Source: Bacteroidota bacterium
GTDB taxonomy: Bacteria; Bacteroidota; Bacteroidia; Bacteroidales; FEN-979
DNA length: 34,711 nucleotides
Assembly (NCBI GenBank): GCA_026391355.1
Contig: JAPLDH010000007.1
Location: 1-34,711, forward strand
Direction of reading: 5' to 3'
Under the pieces are notes generated by a model. The model worked only from the letters and a program-made list of their open reading frames with translations. It did not search any database and was not told the DNA's origin. Position numbers and translations under genes: made by a program. Below, piece by piece: positions 33,237 to 34,711 of this stretch. Position 1 is the stretch's first letter, and the number at the start of each line of letters is the position of its first letter.

Positions 33237-34136
33237 TTATTGCTGAACCTTCACCGAAATAGAGATCTCCCCGTCAGCGCCGTCGGTGATACTTTCTACT
33301 TTTATCAATCCTTTTTTGCCGGAGGAGGTGATGAACGCAAGATAGTTGCCGACCGAAAGGCTGACGATCCTGGAACCGTCCACCCCTGTTGCTGTTTGCT
33401 GAATGATGACAGCATCGTTGGTGATTGCATCCCATGTGATTGCATCAGAAAGAATGTTAAACCGGGTAGCATTCCGGATTGACCAGGTTTGAAGACCGTT
33501 TGTTACATCATTGAAGACGGCCATGGCATTGTCATCATCAGGCGCTGCAATGGAGGCAAAGTCGCTTGCGCCGTAATAATAAACCCAGTCGATCAGGGTC
33601 TGGTTTGTTTTGGCATCTGCAAGCAAATAGACATTACCATTTGAGGATGCAAAGGAACTTCCGGCAGTTGAATGTTGTGCCCCCAGGATCTTCATGGAGA
33701 ATGTGTTGATCGGACCGGAAGAATTTACCGTCGTAATCGTTAAGCTGACTTCGGCAGCCTGGTCGGCAGCATCCGTGATTTTGTAAAACCATTTTTCTGT
33801 CCCTGCTGTTGCACTTGCATGGGCAGTGATCACAATGTTCAGTGAAGTCAGGCTGAAAGTGGTATCAATGGCCACCGTCGGATTATTGTTCTGGACCCTG
33901 GTTACGGTCAGTTTTGTCAGTTTGCTGGTGGAGGTTGTGTTGGGAAAGGCGACGATATTCACCCTGAAACCTGTTCCTGCATTGATCGTAGCATCGCCGG
34001 TGAGATATCCCGTTCCTGCACCGAAAGTAATCGAAGGTGGCTGACTTGCAGGTGTCGTATCACTCTTGCTGCAGGAGGAGAAAAATGCCGACCCTGCAAT
34101 CAGCATAACAGAAAGAATAAACAGTAATTTTTTCAT
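33237..34136 (-). CDS. Lipoprotein of unknown function with beta-sandwich-like repeats
   Basis: The 299-residue protein has a lipoprotein signal peptide (MKKLLFILSVMLIAGSAFFSSC, lipidated Cys about 22) followed by a Ser/Thr/Pro linker. Residues about 35-135 look like one Ig-like or cadherin-like sandwich (INAGTGFRVNIVAFPNTTST, LTKLTVTRVQN, WFYKITDAADQAAEVSLTITTVN). Residues about 145-299 form a second region (FSMKILGAQHSTAGSSFAS, VYLLADAKTNQTLIDWVYYYG) that ends in two basic beta strands. No enzyme motif is visible. It lies upstream of the receptor gene and may be a surface partner of it. Confidence 0.8.
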   Translation of the reverse strand: MKKLLFILSVMLIAGSAFFSSCSKSDTTPASQPPSITFGAGTGYLTGDATINAGTGFRVNIVAFPNTTSTSKLTKLTVTRVQNNNPTVAIDTTFSLTSLNIVITAHASATAGTEKWFYKITDAADQAAEVSLTITTVNSSGPINTFSMKILGAQHSTAGSSFASSNGNVYLLADAKTNQTLIDWVYYYGASDFASIAAPDDDNAMAVFNDVTNGLQTWSIRNATRFNILSDAITWDAITNDAVIIQQTATGVDGSRIVSLSVGNYLAFITSSGKKGLIKVESITDGADGEISISVKVQQ

Positions 34137-34215
34137 AATCAGTTATTTTTAAGGTTAATATTATGATTATTAAATGTCTGTGAGAATGTTATTCGATTTC
34201 TCATTCTTCATCCTG

Positions 34216-34249
34216 CAAAGGTAAAAAAAAATAGTCACAAGGGTACAAA
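34216..34249 (-). promoter_or_regulatory. Promoter of the lipoprotein gene
   Basis: TACCTTTG (34216-34223, minus) is an exact TAnnTTTG match, about 80 bp upstream of the ATG. A TTTG lies 22 bp further upstream (34246-34249). The duplicated non-coding unit starts directly beyond it. Confidence 0.6.
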
Positions 34250-34251
34250 AA

Positions 34252-34415
34252 AAGTGATCGAGTGATCAGGAGGGGCACTCTCACCTGGTCGTTCCCGATT
34301 GTGCCGTGAAGGCTGACATCTGTCCAGTGACACTTTAGCTTAACAGAACCTATACTGAACCTTAGCTAAGAGATAGTTGCAGGATTGAACCACAGGAAAT
34401 TGGGGTTTGGTCGAA
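34252..34415. repeat. First copy of a long non-coding direct repeat
   Basis: This 164-bp segment begins AAGTGATCGAGTGATCAGG and ends GGGGTTTGGTCGAA. It matches the copy at 34517-34711 with one visible base change (G/C at about 34306) and a 31-bp segment absent here near 34392. It contains GGCAC/GTGCC pairing and the palindrome CTTAGCTAAG but no plausible reading frame on either strand. The gene-free stretch 34137-34711 consists of the lipoprotein promoter and this duplicated DNA. Confidence 0.9.
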
Positions 34416-34479
34416 GCGGAAAAGTGTGACGCCATCCTTCCCCCGCATGGGAGAAGCCTGTAATAAAACCTGCAGCACC

Positions 34480-34535
34480 CGGTCACTCGATCACTCGATC
34501 ACTTGATCACTTGACCAAGTGATCGAGTGATCAGG
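34480..34535. repeat. CACTCGAT/CACTTGAT octamer array forming a perfect hairpin
   Basis: Two CACTCGAT units are followed by CACTTGAT and CACTTGAC. GATCACTCGATCACTT (34489-34504) pairs perfectly over 16 bp with AAGTGATCGAGTGATC (34517-34532). A shorter alternative uses GATCACTTG and CAAGTGATC with a 2-nt spacer. The right arm is the first 16 bp of the second long repeat copy. Confidence 0.9.
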
Positions 34536-34711
34536 AGGGGCACTCTCACCTGGTCGTTCCCGATTGTGCCCTGAAGGCTGACATCTGTCCAGTGACACTT
34601 TAGCTTAACAGAACCTATACTGAACCTTAGCTAAGAGATAGTTGCAGGATTGAACCAGGAGAGTCGCAAGACAGGGGCAACATCGTCGCAGGAAATTGGG
34701 GTTTGGTCGAA
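34517..34711. repeat. Second copy of the long non-coding direct repeat, cut by the window end
   Basis: The 195 bp repeat the first copy at an offset of 265 bp. An extra 31 bp (starting near 34657, GGAGAGTCGCAAGACAGG) interrupts the match before CAGGAAATTGGGG. The window ends exactly where the first copy leaves the shared sequence, so the full extent is unknown and more tandem copies may follow. Confidence 0.9.

Noticed and set aside
34252-34711. Group II intron or retron RNA
   Set aside because: No recognisable domain V hairpin and no reverse transcriptase in the window. The idea remains open only beyond the window edge.

Overview
The window comes from a Bacteroidota chromosome, most likely a free-living, Bacteroidales-like lineage. 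The evidence is a secreted protein with a type IX secretion (T9SS) C-terminal sorting domain, a gldA-gldF-gldG transporter cluster, a CarboxypepD-reg/plug/beta-barrel outer-membrane receptor, 'SC'-type lipoproteins, and repeated matches to the Bacteroidota promoter (-7 TAnnTTTG, sometimes with TTG/TTTG about 19-20 bp upstream). No rRNA, tRNA, CRISPR array, phage or complete insertion sequence was seen.

Layout. 1-2500: the tail of an unknown gene, then a 696-residue T9SS cargo protein followed by a 15-bp tandem repeat. 2533-10725 (minus strand): a complete Kdp potassium uptake operon, kdpF-A-B-C, then a MITE-like palindromic insertion, then kdpD-kdpE. Two 16-bp direct repeats 31 bp apart precede kdpF and are candidate KdpE sites. 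10756-15099 (minus): a translationally coupled phosphorelay set (membrane sensor kinase, stand-alone receiver, receiver-kinase fusion, second stand-alone receiver) with no DNA-binding output. 15181-20103 (minus): an EF-G gene outside any ribosomal operon and two DEAD-box RNA helicases; the second helicase has a long leader that can fold as an H-type pseudoknot. 20270-21248 (minus): two small uncharacterised ORFs and a TspO-family membrane protein. 21340-24622 (plus): an AAA_14/DUF4143 ATPase behind an 18-bp perfect palindrome, then a lipoprotein of the endonuclease/exonuclease/phosphatase fold and an exported protein of unknown role. 24712-30378 (minus): an HTH regulator, a DUF4340 protein, gldG, gldF and gldA. 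30510-30637 (plus): a decayed Cu/Zn superoxide dismutase fragment. 30694-34136 (minus): an outer-membrane receptor and a lipoprotein. 34252-34711: a long non-coding direct duplication that runs to the window edge.

The feature ordinary annotation does not explain is the intergenic DNA. Most gaps hold short arrays of degenerate 7- or 8-bp units (one has 15 = 7+8 bp). Unit sequences differ from gap to gap, but the arrays repeatedly begin at, or run through, a stop codon: the T9SS gene, the receiver-kinase, rhlE, tspO, the receptor and the lipoprotein. Three arrays are self-complementary and could fold into hairpins. Other points of interest are the pseudoknot leader, the palindromic operator candidate, the MITE-like element inside the kdp operon, the sodC relic and the duplicated non-coding unit.

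All calls come from reading sequence and translations by eye. No database or folding program was used.
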